From contig JAGTQN010000004.1 of the NCBI GenBank assembly GCA_018396395.1, positions 6,151 through 38,000 of the forward strand: a stretch of DNA of 31,850 nucleotides. The letters run 5' to 3'. This stretch comes from Candidatus Bathyarchaeota archaeon (GTDB taxonomy: Archaea; Thermoproteota; CALKCG01; B24; JAGTQN01). The notes beneath the pieces were generated by a model. It did not search any database. It was given only the letters and a program-made list of their open reading frames with translations, and was not told the DNA's origin. Of the stretch, positions 1 through 8,751 are shown one piece after another. Within the stretch, counting starts at the first letter, position 1, and each line of letters opens with the position of its first letter. The position numbers and the translations under genes are program-made.

Positions 1-200
1 TGGGATTGGAAAGGCATTCAATCCTCCCTTTCCTTTCTTTTCCTTTCCTTTTTTCTTTTCCTCTTAGCATAAATGTTCCATGGCATCCTCTTCAATCGCC
101 TAACTAAGTCTCGCCTTACCTAGCCCAGCCTAGCCTAAGCATATATTCATTCCATTCCATTCATTACATTAAATTAGGCTCCATTCTTCTCCATGCTATT
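1..200. other. Pyrimidine-rich low-complexity intergenic edge
   Basis: No gene is visible. The first 60 bases are an almost pure C/T tract. Around 145-175 there are short degenerate direct repeats of the type ATTCC/ATTCATT, preceded by repeats of the type CCTAGC at about 115-140. It lies downstream of the minus-strand hydrolase, so it may include its transcription termination region. Nothing more specific can be supported. Confidence 0.5.
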
Positions 201-2171
201 CTAGCCGATCTTATCACAACATAAAATTCCTTGGGATAGGTCCTTCAAATGGGCTACAAAGCCAGGAGGCCCAAGCCTCTTATAGAGCTCCTCAGCCCAC
301 TGATAGGTTTGAGGCCTCGGTCCGAGAAATACAAGAGGCGTAGGCCAAAGGAGACCAGCCACATAGGGTAGGTCCGTGTACTTAAGGCAGTTTAGCATCT
401 CAATCGCCATTCCAGTACCGTCGGGATTTGAGGGAGCATCTTGGGTAGGGGGAGGATCGTATAGTATCACGGATGCCAATCCTCCTTTCAATAAGGCCGC
501 ATATAGGGCAGTTACTGCCCCTTCGCCACATCCCATAAGGGCTATTCTTTCCTTGTCGATCCATCCTAGGGAAGATAGGGCTTCGATGGCCCTAAGGCAA
601 TCGTAAACCTTAATGCTCGCCAAAGTCCTGCCAGTCAGCATGGCAGCCCTTCTCAATAACCATTGTATGTCTTGTCCCCAGGATGTTTCTCCGATGCCCC
701 GAAGTTCCACAAAGGCCCTTGCCCAAGATGCCCCAAAGTTGGCCAAAAGCCCATCGCCAAAGTAAAGGTTTCGAGCATTCCTTGCCAAGAAAAGAAGAAG
801 GGGAAGGGTTGAGGACCCTCGTTCATCTATAGGTTTCAGAACATGCATGTGCAATCGCCAACCTTCTTCAGGAGTGAAGCCAACCAAGTAGCCAAGCCAT
901 TTTCCCGATTCTTGGACGAGCTCGATTTCTACATCCAAATCGCAAGGCTTCCTTGGAAAGGCTGCAAAGGTCTTTTCTAGGAGGGTTTTAACGAGGCGCT
1001 TCCTATGGGCTTCCAAATCCTTGGGTCCCTCAATCTCCGGGGGCTCGACTTTCCTTACAAACCACTCATGGACTGTTGTAACCTTTTCATCCTTAGGTAT
1101 GCTCGCCTGAAAGACCCTTAGGGCTTCAGGGGATTCTTGGACTTCTGGACTTTCATCTATGTCACCGATTTCCTCCAGTGAAGCCTCGATTCCTTTAAGA
1201 TGTTTAAGGAACCATTGAAAGATCCTTCGCCTCGAAATCGTATGGTATGAGTGGCCGCCAGGCGTTTCTACAAGGGCGATGTTCTCGGGGACGCCAAAGG
1301 CTTCGTATAGGCGTTTAAGCTTTCCATATATCAGCCTTACTGAATCTATGTCGAAGATCCAATCCCTAAGGGCTGAGGCTATGAGGAGGGGCCTTGGCGC
1401 TATCAAGGCTCCCACATCAGTAAGGTCCCACATATGGGTGTTTATCCAGAACATGCAGTCGCAATGCCCTTCGATGGTATGTTTGCAAACATGGGAGGCT
1501 ATGGTTGCCGTTCCGCAAACAGGTGCGATGGCTTTAACCCTCTCATCGGCTGCTCCCGTATACCAGCTGATGGCCCCACCTCCGGATATTCCCGTCACTC
1601 CTATTTTCCCAGGTTCTACTTCCTTCCTTGAATGAAGGAGGTCTATAGCCCTTATAGCGTTCCAAACCTCGACGCCTGCAGGCGTATAGCCTCTGCTATA
1701 CCATTGGAAGAAGCCGTAATGGTAGACACCGTGATGATGCCCACGGATCTCCCCCCTTTGAATAGTTTCTATCAGAAGGACGACGAAACCCAGCTCAGCA
1801 AACTTGCGAGCATGGGCTTGGTAATGGTGCTTTTGGTTTTGAGAGTGCCCGCAAAGATAGAGAATGGCTGGACTGGAGCTTTCCCTTGGTCTTGGAATGT
1901 AAAGATTTCCAGTAACATAAAGCTTCGGAAGGCTCTCGAAGAAGAGCTTTTCGATCTTGTAGCCATTGCGTTCTATAGTGCCGGTTTCCTTAGCTTCAAC
2001 GGGAGGTCTTTCGTCTGTCTTCATGGAATAGGCTTCTAATCCTAGCATTTCGAGGAAGGATCTTAGCCTTTCATTCCTGGTCTTGGAAAGCTCCTCGAAA
2101 TCCATGGGTTCTTTTAAGGAATTATCGGTAATTTTTCGGGCTTCCCGGCATAGATAAGCGAAAATATTCAT
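201..2171 (-). CDS. Two-domain alpha/beta hydrolase, acetyl-xylan-esterase-like
   Basis: A 656-residue cytoplasmic protein with no signal peptide; two alpha/beta-hydrolase folds in tandem. In the first (about residues 70-330) the nucleophile elbow is GISGGG with Ser196. Asp270 or Asp274 is a plausible acid, and the GGHSYH motif at about 305-310 supplies the catalytic His. This layout is typical of the acetyl-xylan esterase / dipeptidyl-peptidase-like hydrolase families. In the second domain (about 400-656) the elbow reads GCGEG at 547-551, so the serine slot is glycine and that half is probably non-catalytic. Substrate cannot be told; carboxylic-ester hydrolysis is the safest statement. The ATG start has GGGGAG a few bases upstream. 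A perfect palindrome lies just upstream between a TATA-like box and the start. It is divergent from the radical SAM gene. Confidence 0.8.
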   Translation of the reverse strand: MNIFAYLCREARKITDNSLKEPMDFEELSKTRNERLRSFLEMLGLEAYSMKTDERPPVEAKETGTIERNGYKIEKLFFESLPKLYVTGNLYIPRPRESSSPAILYLCGHSQNQKHHYQAHARKFAELGFVVLLIETIQRGEIRGHHHGVYHYGFFQWYSRGYTPAGVEVWNAIRAIDLLHSRKEVEPGKIGVTGISGGGAISWYTGAADERVKAIAPVCGTATIASHVCKHTIEGHCDCMFWINTHMWDLTDVGALIAPRPLLIASALRDWIFDIDSVRLIYGKLKRLYEAFGVPENIALVETPGGHSYHTISRRRIFQWFLKHLKGIEASLEEIGDIDESPEVQESPEALRVFQASIPKDEKVTTVHEWFVRKVEPPEIEGPKDLEAHRKRLVKTLLEKTFAAFPRKPCDLDVEIELVQESGKWLGYLVGFTPEEGWRLHMHVLKPIDERGSSTLPLLLFLARNARNLYFGDGLLANFGASWARAFVELRGIGETSWGQDIQWLLRRAAMLTGRTLASIKVYDCLRAIEALSSLGWIDKERIALMGCGEGAVTALYAALLKGGLASVILYDPPPTQDAPSNPDGTGMAIEMLNCLKYTDLPYVAGLLWPTPLVFLGPRPQTYQWAEELYKRLGPPGFVAHLKDLSQGILCCDKIG

Positions 2172-2180
2172 GGGACTCCC

Positions 2181-2212
2181 CGAAGGGTATTTCCCTTCGA
2201 AAATATAAAAGA
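2181..2212 (-). promoter_or_regulatory. Hydrolase promoter with a perfect palindrome (possible operator)
   Basis: CGAAGGG at 2181-2187 and CCCTTCG at 2193-2199 form a perfect 7-bp inverted repeat with a 5-base spacer. On the minus strand a TATA-like TTTTATATTTTC (about 2201-2212) lies immediately upstream. The palindrome therefore covers the expected transcription start. It could be an operator or a short leader hairpin next to the Shine-Dalgarno sequence. Confidence 0.45.
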
Positions 2213-2418
2213 AGAGAAGAGGAGGGCTGGGGCAGAAGGATCTGATCTAGATTTGGATCATATTATATATCTGGAACATCCCTTAGCCCACTCATTCTTA
2301 AGATTTTTGGATCAGAAAAATTGATAAAATTTTTCGACAGGAGCGATTCGAAAGGCTAATATATCAGTTTTTCAAATAGTCAAGTCCAGCCCCTTTTAGC
2401 CTTTAAGGTGAGGAAACC

Positions 2419-4026
2419 ATGACAGGAGCGCCGAGGATCGTTCTCACGGCTGATAGAACCCTTATGAGCGAGTATGGTGGCTCCATATTCTTGGGTTTCT
2501 TCGCCTGCGCACCTAGGGGTTTCATACCAGCCCAAGACTGGTTTTACTTCCATTTCCTATGCCCCTCCGTTCCCGTGGATAGAAGAACCGGAATTCCCCT
2601 TCGAGCTCCCCTTGGCTTAAGGAAGATCGAGGCGAAGCTTCTAGAATATGGCTTTTCTAGGGAGGAAGTCGCCGTAGTCCATCCAGATTATCTCCAAAAG
2701 GTCGTAGGAGAAGAAACGAGGGCTTTGGGGATAACAGCCTTCGATCCCCTTGGCTTGGGGCCCATAACCTCCACCTATGTTCCCCTCTTAGGAGGGAAAG
2801 AATCCTACAACATGCATAAGTTCAGGGAACTCATGGAAAGGCGCATTCCGAGGCATAAGGATTTAAGAATAATCGTAGGGGGCCCTGGTTCCTGGCAGCT
2901 TCTTGAAAAGGATGCCATAAGGGAGTTTGGAATCGATACAGTTGTCATAGGGGAGGGGGAAGGTGTCGTAGGACCCCTTTTCAAGGATGCCCTTGAAGGA
3001 AAACCTCTCCCCCCCATCGTTTATGGAAGTCCTGTTGGTGAGGGGGATGTGCCCAACATCGTTGGACCTACGATCCACGGACTCGTTGAGATTTCAAGGG
3101 GTTGCGGAAGGGGTTGCCAGTTCTGCGAGCCAACCATGAGGTACCTGAAGAACAGAAGCCTGGAGGACATTCTGAAAGAGGTTAGATTAAACATCCAATC
3201 TGGTTTAGATCATGTAACCCTCCATTCGGATGACGTCTTCCGGTACAAGGCTTTAGGTCTTCAACCGAGGCAGGAGGCCGTAGAGGAGCTTTTTAAAGCC
3301 GTATGCTCCGTAGAAGGTGTTAGGAAGGTTCATGTAAGCCATGGTGCCTTTGCCTCCATCTTATCGGCTCCGAAAATGCTCCCAAGCCTTAGTGAGATTA
3401 TGAACCTTAGCTGGAAGAACTGGAGGAGTTACCAAGTAGGACTTGAAACGGGAAGTCCAAGGCTTATTGGAAAGTATATGATCGGTAAGTGCAAGCCATG
3501 GAAGCCTGAGGAGTGGCCAGAGGTCGTGATACAGGCAATGGGTATCTCCAACGATGCCTTCTGGATACCCTGCTCAACTATACTGATGGGCTTACCTGGC
3601 GAGACTGGGGATGATGTGGTGAAGACCCTGGAGCTTTTAGACGATCTAAAGGATTATAAGACCATGTTCTATCCCCTCTTCTTCGTTCCTTTAGGGCAGC
3701 TCCGCAAAATGGATTTCTTCACACCCGATAAGATGCTTCCTGAGCATTTTGAGCTGCTACTGAAATGCTGGGAATTCGACCTGAAGCTCTGGCCTAGATT
3801 CTACGAAGATGTATCCAAGGAATTTGGCTATTTAGCCATAGAAAAACCCCTTTCAAGGCTTCTTCTGAAAGGCTTTGTAGCCTACCTCCTTCGATGCCTA
3901 GAAGATGTGAGAACGAGGTTTAGGGCTGGTCTACCCTTCCAGTTAGGAAGGAGAGCCTTTTCTCCAAGTTCCTTTGTTAGCCTTCCTTCTCCAGAGCTTA
4001 TAAGCTATAGGACAAAAACACAGTAA
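2419..4026 (+). CDS. B12-binding-type radical SAM protein, function unknown
   Basis: A 535-residue protein. The radical SAM cluster motif is CGRGCQFC, with Cys229, Cys233 and Cys236 in CxxxCxxC spacing, to bind the [4Fe-4S] cluster that cleaves S-adenosylmethionine. The preceding region (about 90-215) looks like the Rossmann-type domain of B12-dependent radical SAM enzymes, with the strand IIVGGPGSW and the GEGEG motif, but no clear DxHxxG cobalamin motif is seen. VGLETGSPRL at about 340 and ILMGLPGETGDD at about 390-402 are typical later barrel motifs. Residues about 470-535 form a poorly recognisable C-terminal tail. Start: ATG preceded by AAGGTGAGG; a TATA-like CTAATATATC lies at about 2355-2365. 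Substrate is unknown; it stands alone, convergent with comB. The family includes methyltransferases and methylthiotransferases. Confidence 0.8.
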   Translation: MTGAPRIVLTADRTLMSEYGGSIFLGFFACAPRGFIPAQDWFYFHFLCPSVPVDRRTGIPLRAPLGLRKIEAKLLEYGFSREEVAVVHPDYLQKVVGEETRALGITAFDPLGLGPITSTYVPLLGGKESYNMHKFRELMERRIPRHKDLRIIVGGPGSWQLLEKDAIREFGIDTVVIGEGEGVVGPLFKDALEGKPLPPIVYGSPVGEGDVPNIVGPTIHGLVEISRGCGRGCQFCEPTMRYLKNRSLEDILKEVRLNIQSGLDHVTLHSDDVFRYKALGLQPRQEAVEELFKAVCSVEGVRKVHVSHGAFASILSAPKMLPSLSEIMNLSWKNWRSYQVGLETGSPRLIGKYMIGKCKPWKPEEWPEVVIQAMGISNDAFWIPCSTILMGLPGETGDDVVKTLELLDDLKDYKTMFYPLFFVPLGQLRKMDFFTPDKMLPEHFELLLKCWEFDLKLWPRFYEDVSKEFGYLAIEKPLSRLLLKGFVAYLLRCLEDVRTRFRAGLPFQLGRRAFSPSSFVSLPSPELISYRTKTQ

Positions 4027-4135
4027 ACACTCGGGGAAAGGAGAATGTAAGAATGTAAGAAAGGACCGAGGGAATAGGAAAGGAAGGAATGATGAGGCAC
4101 TTAGAGCCCTATCATTTAGGCCCTTGAGGAGCTTT

Positions 4136-4870
4136 CTAGGCGATGAGAAGATGATCTCCTTTGAGCTTGAGGACTGGGACCCTTCGGAAGACATCAAGTC
4201 TTGAGCAGAATTTTACATCAGCCTCGAAACCTTTCTTAACGAGCTCTCGGGCATGATGGCAATTCCAGATGAATCGATCCAAGGGTTGCTTCAAACCTTG
4301 GAAGGATAAGAGGGCGCCCAAGGCAAAGTCTGAGAACTCTGCCTTGGCATCCTTTAGCTTGATTGCAATAGCACCGGCGCAAAGGAAATCCTCAAGGCTG
4401 AAAGAATTTTTCCGACCTGAAGGAGCCAAGGTTATACCAAGGCCTTCTTCCTGGGCTATTTGAAGGATCCTTTCAGCGGCTGCGGAAGCATTTAGAAAGG
4501 CTGCCAGTATGACATGGGGCGAGGCTTTGGCAACGCCGATTGTTTTAGTGCCACTAGTAGTCGTGAGGATAACCATTTTACCTTCGACGATTTCTCGTTT
4601 AAACTCAAGGGGTGAGTTTCCGAGGTGGAAGCCCCGAGGTTTTAAGCCCCTCCTTTCCCCGGCCAAGAGGCTTTCTGGATAGCTTTTCCAAAGAATCCGG
4701 GCTTCTCGAATGGTTTCTGTAGGAATAATACCCTTTGCACCATTTGAGAGGGCCGTAATGATCGTAGAGGTAGCCCTTAGTACATCTATGACTACGATGA
4801 TCCTTCCCTGTTCAGAGGCCTTGCGAATATCCTTTCGGGCGAAGGCAAGATCAACGGAGATGGGAACCAT
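4136..4870 (-). CDS. comB: 2-phosphosulfolactate phosphatase (ComB family)
   Basis: A 244-residue protein. ComB hydrolyses 2-phospho-3-sulfolactate to 3-sulfolactate, the second step of the phosphoenolpyruvate branch of coenzyme M synthesis, in a Mg-dependent reaction. Family hallmarks are visible: VVIDVLRATSTI at about 26-37, the N-terminal metal/phosphate motif; GERRG with the following LGNSP at about 72-86; and LTTTSGTKTI at about 101-110. The length is normal. The ATG is preceded by GGAG about 8 bases upstream. It is transcribed towards the radical SAM gene. No ComA, ComC or ComDE is in the window, so a full coenzyme M pathway cannot be claimed; ComB homologues also occur in non-methanogens, where sulfolactate or another phosphoester may be the substrate. 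Confidence 0.85.
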   Translation of the reverse strand: MVPISVDLAFARKDIRKASEQGRIIVVIDVLRATSTIITALSNGAKGIIPTETIREARILWKSYPESLLAGERRGLKPRGFHLGNSPLEFKREIVEGKMVILTTTSGTKTIGVAKASPHVILAAFLNASAAAERILQIAQEEGLGITLAPSGRKNSFSLEDFLCAGAIAIKLKDAKAEFSDFALGALLSFQGLKQPLDRFIWNCHHARELVKKGFEADVKFCSRLDVFRRVPVLKLKGDHLLIA

Positions 4871-5030
4871 TCGATCGACTCCATGGATGAAAACCTAAAG
4901 GATCTCATTAAGGATAGTTACACCTTCGTCCTTTTCTTCCTTTCGTTTCATAGAAATGGAAGGAAGAAGAAACCTATAATATAATAATAGGAATCCTTTA
5001 AGCCGATCCGGTCATAGGTCTTTTCAAAAG

Positions 5031-5819
5031 CTAGAATTTCCTCAATCTAACCTCACATGAATCGGATGACCCAAAAAGCCTTTCCATGATCTCATCGATT
5101 CCTTCCTTTACAATCTCAAGGTCAAGTATGTCCATTTTTCTCATCACACAGAAGGAGCGGAAGTATTTTAGGGCAGTTTTGTAAACGAAGTCATTCAATG
5201 GATCTTCTAACATCCTTCTCATGAGTCTTCGGAAGGTTTCCCCTCCTTTCCTTGGCTCCATGGTTGCCCTCAAGACCGAAAGGAAGATGGGATGGGGCGC
5301 TTCATGGAATTTTTCCATCAAATTTAGTATGGCCAAGTTCTTTTCCTTTCTCCATTTCCATGGAAGGAGGCAGTCAGCAAGAACCTCCTCAAGCCCCATA
5401 AGGAATATGGAGGCCATTTTCCTAGCCTCTCTAGGGCAGGTTCCTCGGAAGCTCAGCTCAAGCATTCCACCCATATGGAAATGCTGACGGATGTGGGCGA
5501 ACTCATGGGCGATGACAGGCTCCGGATGGGTTCTTGTGAACTCGTTTTCGATGTTCACGAAGGTTTCGGTCCAGAGGCCTTCCCTAGAAGTTCTGAACTC
5601 CGTGGTAGCCATGGCAACGAGGGAGACCTTATGAAACCTTTCCAACCTTCTTAAAGCTGAAAGGAAACCCTTTTCAGAGACTAAGTGAACGACATTAGCG
5701 GAGCATCCAATAGTACGATGGGCATTTTCGACAGCATCCCTTAACCTACAGTAAGGATCTTGAAGGGCTCCTAGAATGGTCGGATAACCCCTTTTCCTAG
5801 CTATGAAGGGGGCACCCAT
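5031..5819 (-). CDS. Predicted Zn metalloprotease-like protein with HExxH motif
   Basis: About 262 residues, no signal peptide, not assignable to a named peptidase family. The sequence VIAHEFAHIRQHF contains HEFAH (about residues 105-109), the two zinc-ligand histidines and catalytic Glu of gluzincin-type metallopeptidases. LEEVLAD about 35 residues later offers the expected third ligand (Glu or Asp). The rest is mostly helical and basic. The upstream MFS gene ends TGA within TGATG, sharing one base with this ATG, so translation is very probably coupled; a TTG one codon earlier is less likely. The coupling suggests the peptidase acts with, or is regulated with, the small membrane protein. The activity is inferred from the motif only. 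Confidence 0.65.
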   Translation of the reverse strand: MGAPFIARKRGYPTILGALQDPYCRLRDAVENAHRTIGCSANVVHLVSEKGFLSALRRLERFHKVSLVAMATTEFRTSREGLWTETFVNIENEFTRTHPEPVIAHEFAHIRQHFHMGGMLELSFRGTCPREARKMASIFLMGLEEVLADCLLPWKWRKEKNLAILNLMEKFHEAPHPIFLSVLRATMEPRKGGETFRRLMRRMLEDPLNDFVYKTALKYFRSFCVMRKMDILDLEIVKEGIDEIMERLFGSSDSCEVRLRKF

Positions 5820-6376
5820 CAACCCAATTCACCTTTTCCTTTGGAGGCGATGATAACGAAGCCTGAGGCTACTTGGAACCCTGAGCATAGATAGAAGATA
5901 AGGTCGAAACCAAAGCTGGCGACTAGCAGGGCCGATACCACAGACGCCATAGCCCCAGCTAAGTCATAAGCCGAGTCGAAGATTCCCATCTCAAAGCCAC
6001 GGTTCTTGGCCTCCGTTGCCTCAGCTAGGAGGGCTAGAAAAGCCGGACGCTGAAGGGCGTAGGCCAAACCGTTAAGGATTTCCAGCAGGTAGAGCTGGAA
6101 GGCTTCAAAGCAGAGAGTATAACCAAGCGTGCAAAGGGTGCCTAGAATCGTACCGAAGATGAAAATCTTTTCCTTTCCATACCTATCGACGAGTTTACCA
6201 GCCAAGATCTTGGGAAGAGCGGAGGAAATGTAGAAGAGGGCGTAAAGAAGCCCAACATCGGATATGCTACCAGAGAGGCGTTGAAGAACGAAGATAGGGT
6301 ACACTGGCCCGATCAGACCTGCACATAGGGAGCTGAAGATACCTATGGCTGTGATCGCGACCAGCGCCCTTCCCAT
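5819..6376 (-). CDS. Half-length major facilitator superfamily protein
   Basis: About 185 residues with six predicted hydrophobic segments, equivalent to the N-terminal half of a 12-TM MFS transporter. The loop GKLVDRYGKEKIF (about 63-75) is the MFS signature motif A between TM2 and TM3. The usual C-terminal six helices are absent: the reading frame stops cleanly at 5819 and the next gene starts at once. I chose the ATG at 6376 because GGAGGG lies six bases upstream; the ATG eight codons earlier (6400) has no Shine-Dalgarno sequence. Either a truncated gene kept for its coupling to the peptidase, or a genuine half-transporter that dimerises. Substrate unknown. Confidence 0.7.
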   Translation of the reverse strand: MGRALVAITAIGIFSSLCAGLIGPVYPIFVLQRLSGSISDVGLLYALFYISSALPKILAGKLVDRYGKEKIFIFGTILGTLCTLGYTLCFEAFQLYLLEILNGLAYALQRPAFLALLAEATEAKNRGFEMGIFDSAYDLAGAMASVVSALLVASFGFDLIFYLCSGFQVASGFVIIASKGKGELG

Positions 6377-6703
6377 AGGAATCCCTCCAGGACTTATCAT
6401 GGAGGGAGATCGGGGCTAGGAAGGAGCCGATTTTGAACAACCCGCTACCTCTTGGTTGAATACGAATGATCTACGATTAATTGATCAAGAGAGGCTATAT
6501 ATAGTTTTTGTTGACGAATTATTGACAAGGATAAGCTTTCATAATTTATTATAAAATTTAACATAAAGGTGTAAAATCCAAAATCCAAAGAAAAAAGGAG
6601 GCTCCCTTAAAAGGCGCAAAGCAATCGATAATAGCCTTTCATATGCTAACCAATGCTAAGGCAACATGCTTACCTTTTTAACCCTAACCCCATCCATGCC
6701 CCT
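6377..6703. other. AT-rich intergenic region with promoter-like sequence
   Basis: No gene was recognised. A palindromic CTATATATAG at 6496-6505 is the best TATA candidate for the minus-strand MFS-peptidase pair, which would give a leader of roughly 95-100 nt. Further AT-rich stretches (about 6535-6570) look like ordinary spacer. The 3' part is the downstream region of the RAM-tailed synthase. Confidence 0.4.
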
Positions 6704-8140
6704 CTATCCATATTCATCAAAAACTATGCTCGTATTCGTCTCGAGGATTTCGTGATTTTCCCTGCGTATCCTATCCGTCAGTCTGTCTAGCTGTTCGAGG
6801 CTTCTCAAGCCTCGGACATCTATGATGAAGTCCCAGTCACCCGTCATGTCTTTGATAACTATGGGAACGGATTCTTCCATGAAGGTCTTTCTTATGAGCT
6901 TTATGAGGCTTCCCTCATCACAGGAGGGCTTGACTTTCATAAAGACTATGGCGTTTATGAAGCCTCCATGTTCCTTGGATAGGGCAATCCTTGCACCCGT
7001 TTCTTGTTCTATGAGACGCCAGACCTCAGAGCGCCTCAAGGGACGACCCTTATCCATGGAAATGTCCCTAATGCGGTTGACAATCCTCATCTTTTGATCT
7101 TCGCTGAGCCCATGGCCTTCAAGAAGCTTATGAATGAGTTCCTTACTCTGCATGGCTCCGAATTCATACTCGCGCTCAAGGCCATATTTCGACCAGTCAA
7201 TCGTTTCATAGGTTTCCGGGTCCTGTAGGACCGCCTTTTGGTGCGTCCCTGCCTTGTGTGTTCTGGCATATATGCCCATGATGGGTGAGTTGGGGGGAAT
7301 GGCAAAACCAGTTACGGCGGAGATGTAGGCATAAAGCTCCGGAAGTCTCTTGAAGTCTACGCCCGTCTCAACGCCATATAGGCTTTCCAGATTCTCAACG
7401 ATTGTGGCAAAATCCGCTATGCCGCAACGTTCCCCAATTCCCATAACAGCCACATTAACGCTTTTGGCGCCACCTTTCAGGCCTGCTATGCTGTTTGCAA
7501 CGGCCAAACCTCTATCATTGTGACAGTGGAGATCCACTGGTATTTCTACAGCCTCCACCAATCGGGTGATAAGATCCCTGAAAGCATCGGGCTCCGCCTG
7601 GCCCTTCGTGTCTGGTATCTTCACCATGTCGGCTCCAGCCTCCTCCGCAACCTTCGAAACCTCTATAGCCTTCTCTATGGGCATACTAGTGGCATCCTCA
7701 AGCGTATATTCCACGAACTCGAAACCTACCTTTTCTTTGGCGTATGAGATTACTTCCTTTATGCGCCTAAGGGCTTCCTCGTATGAAAGGCCATTGAGCT
7801 TGTAGAGCAAATGCTTATCCGAGGCTGCCATGAAGACTGTTATGCCCCTAGTGCCGCATTCCCAAGCAATGTCCACATCCTGCCGAAGTACTCGGCAATG
7901 GCTTTGAAGGAGGGCATTCTCCAGCCCTATCTCCTTAAAGTGCTTGACGACGGCCTCGACTCCCTCTTTGTATTTAGGGCTATAGGGCTGACCGATCTCG
8001 AGGGCTCCTTTCGGTCCTAAGGCTCGGTAGATCATTTCGGCTATGGTACACTTCTCCTCTGGTCTGAAGTAGACATTCGGGGCCTGCTCTCCTTCCCTAA
8101 GGGTAGTATCCAAAATCCTTTCTAGTCTGATAGTAGCCAA
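6704..8140 (-). CDS. Homocitrate/2-isopropylmalate synthase family enzyme with C-terminal RAM domain
   Basis: A 478-residue protein. Residues 1-280 are an HMGL-like TIM barrel that condenses acetyl-CoA with a 2-oxoacid. Motifs are LDTTLREGEQ at 10-19 (metal Asp11, catalytic Arg15) and VDLHCHNDRGLA at 202-213 (metal-binding histidines 205 and 207), followed by GIGERCG at 234-240. Residues about 395-478 resemble the Lrp/AsnC ligand-binding (RAM) domain, a tail known from archaeal homocitrate synthases (LysS) of the alpha-aminoadipate lysine/arginine route. The barrel diverges enough (LEIGQPYSPKY after strand 2) that 2-isopropylmalate, citramalate or Re-citrate synthase activity cannot be excluded. 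It starts with TTG, supported by AGGTGAAG three bases upstream and its own TATA box. An Lrp-type regulator lies just upstream on the same strand. Confidence 0.75.
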   Translation of the reverse strand: MATIRLERILDTTLREGEQAPNVYFRPEEKCTIAEMIYRALGPKGALEIGQPYSPKYKEGVEAVVKHFKEIGLENALLQSHCRVLRQDVDIAWECGTRGITVFMAASDKHLLYKLNGLSYEEALRRIKEVISYAKEKVGFEFVEYTLEDATSMPIEKAIEVSKVAEEAGADMVKIPDTKGQAEPDAFRDLITRLVEAVEIPVDLHCHNDRGLAVANSIAGLKGGAKSVNVAVMGIGERCGIADFATIVENLESLYGVETGVDFKRLPELYAYISAVTGFAIPPNSPIMGIYARTHKAGTHQKAVLQDPETYETIDWSKYGLEREYEFGAMQSKELIHKLLEGHGLSEDQKMRIVNRIRDISMDKGRPLRRSEVWRLIEQETGARIALSKEHGGFINAIVFMKVKPSCDEGSLIKLIRKTFMEESVPIVIKDMTGDWDFIIDVRGLRSLEQLDRLTDRIRRENHEILETNTSIVFDEYG

Positions 8141-8142
8141 GG

Positions 8143-8184
8143 CTTCACCTTTAATTGGGTTGAAAATCGTAGATATATTTAAAT
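8143..8184 (-). promoter_or_regulatory. TATA box and Shine-Dalgarno of the RAM-tailed synthase
   Basis: On the minus strand ATTTAAATATAT (8173-8184) is a strong archaeal TATA box about 38 bp upstream of the TTG start. AGGTGAAG (8143-8150) is the Shine-Dalgarno sequence that decides the TTG. The gene can thus be transcribed independently of the preceding lrp gene, leaving a leader of about 15 nt. Confidence 0.6.
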
Positions 8185-8203
8185 TTTTCGTATTTTTTTC
8201 CTT

Positions 8204-8647
8204 TTATTTTCTCCAAACTCGTAAGCTAATTAACGTATTCGTACTGATGATTCCAGGTATTTGACGAATTTCATCTATAGAGCTATTGAGCATATTCACA
8301 TCCTCACCGCTTACAATGGCTGTGATATCGTATTGCCCCGTTACTTCATAGACAACCTCGACACCCTTCACGTTTCTAATTCTTGAGGCGATTTCAGGGG
8401 TTGATACGGAGGGAGTTGTTTGCACGAGGACGACGGCACTGATGATGCCTTCCGAAGCCGTCTCGATGGTAAAACGCTTGATGTAGCCCAAAGCCATAAG
8501 CTTCTTAATCCTCTTTCGAACAGCCCCTTCGGATAGACCAAGCCTCCCAGCCAAGGCAGTCATGGGAGTTCTGGCATCCCCCTTAAGGAAATCGACGATC
8601 TTTCGATCCGTTTCATCCAGGGCTGGATGTTTAGGCCGGGAGTCCAA
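8204..8647 (-). CDS. Lrp/AsnC family transcriptional regulator
   Basis: A 147-residue, full-length Lrp/AsnC protein. Residues about 8-58 form the winged helix-turn-helix (LDETDRKIVDFLKGDAR, then LAGRLGLSEGAVRKRIKKL as recognition region). Residues about 65-147 form the RAM effector-binding/oligomerisation domain, including VYEVTGQYDITAIVSG. Such proteins bind amino acids and switch transcription of amino-acid genes; the archaeal LysM type controls lysine synthesis. It sits between the ribosomal operon and the RAM-tailed synthase, 63 bp upstream of the latter, so control of that gene is a reasonable inference. The start is TTG; with a TATA-like TTATTTAAG about 25-30 bp upstream the mRNA would be nearly leaderless. 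Confidence 0.9.
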   Translation of the reverse strand: MDSRPKHPALDETDRKIVDFLKGDARTPMTALAGRLGLSEGAVRKRIKKLMALGYIKRFTIETASEGIISAVVLVQTTPSVSTPEIASRIRNVKGVEVVYEVTGQYDITAIVSGEDVNMLNSSIDEIRQIPGIISTNTLISLRVWRK

Positions 8648-8751
8648 AGTTTCTTCATAGGGATAAAGGCATCTTCTTAAATAACTCTTACTCTTACTCT
8701 TCCGAATGACGGTGAGGCGTGAAGCGGTCCTTCGGCTTGGCGAATCCTTCT

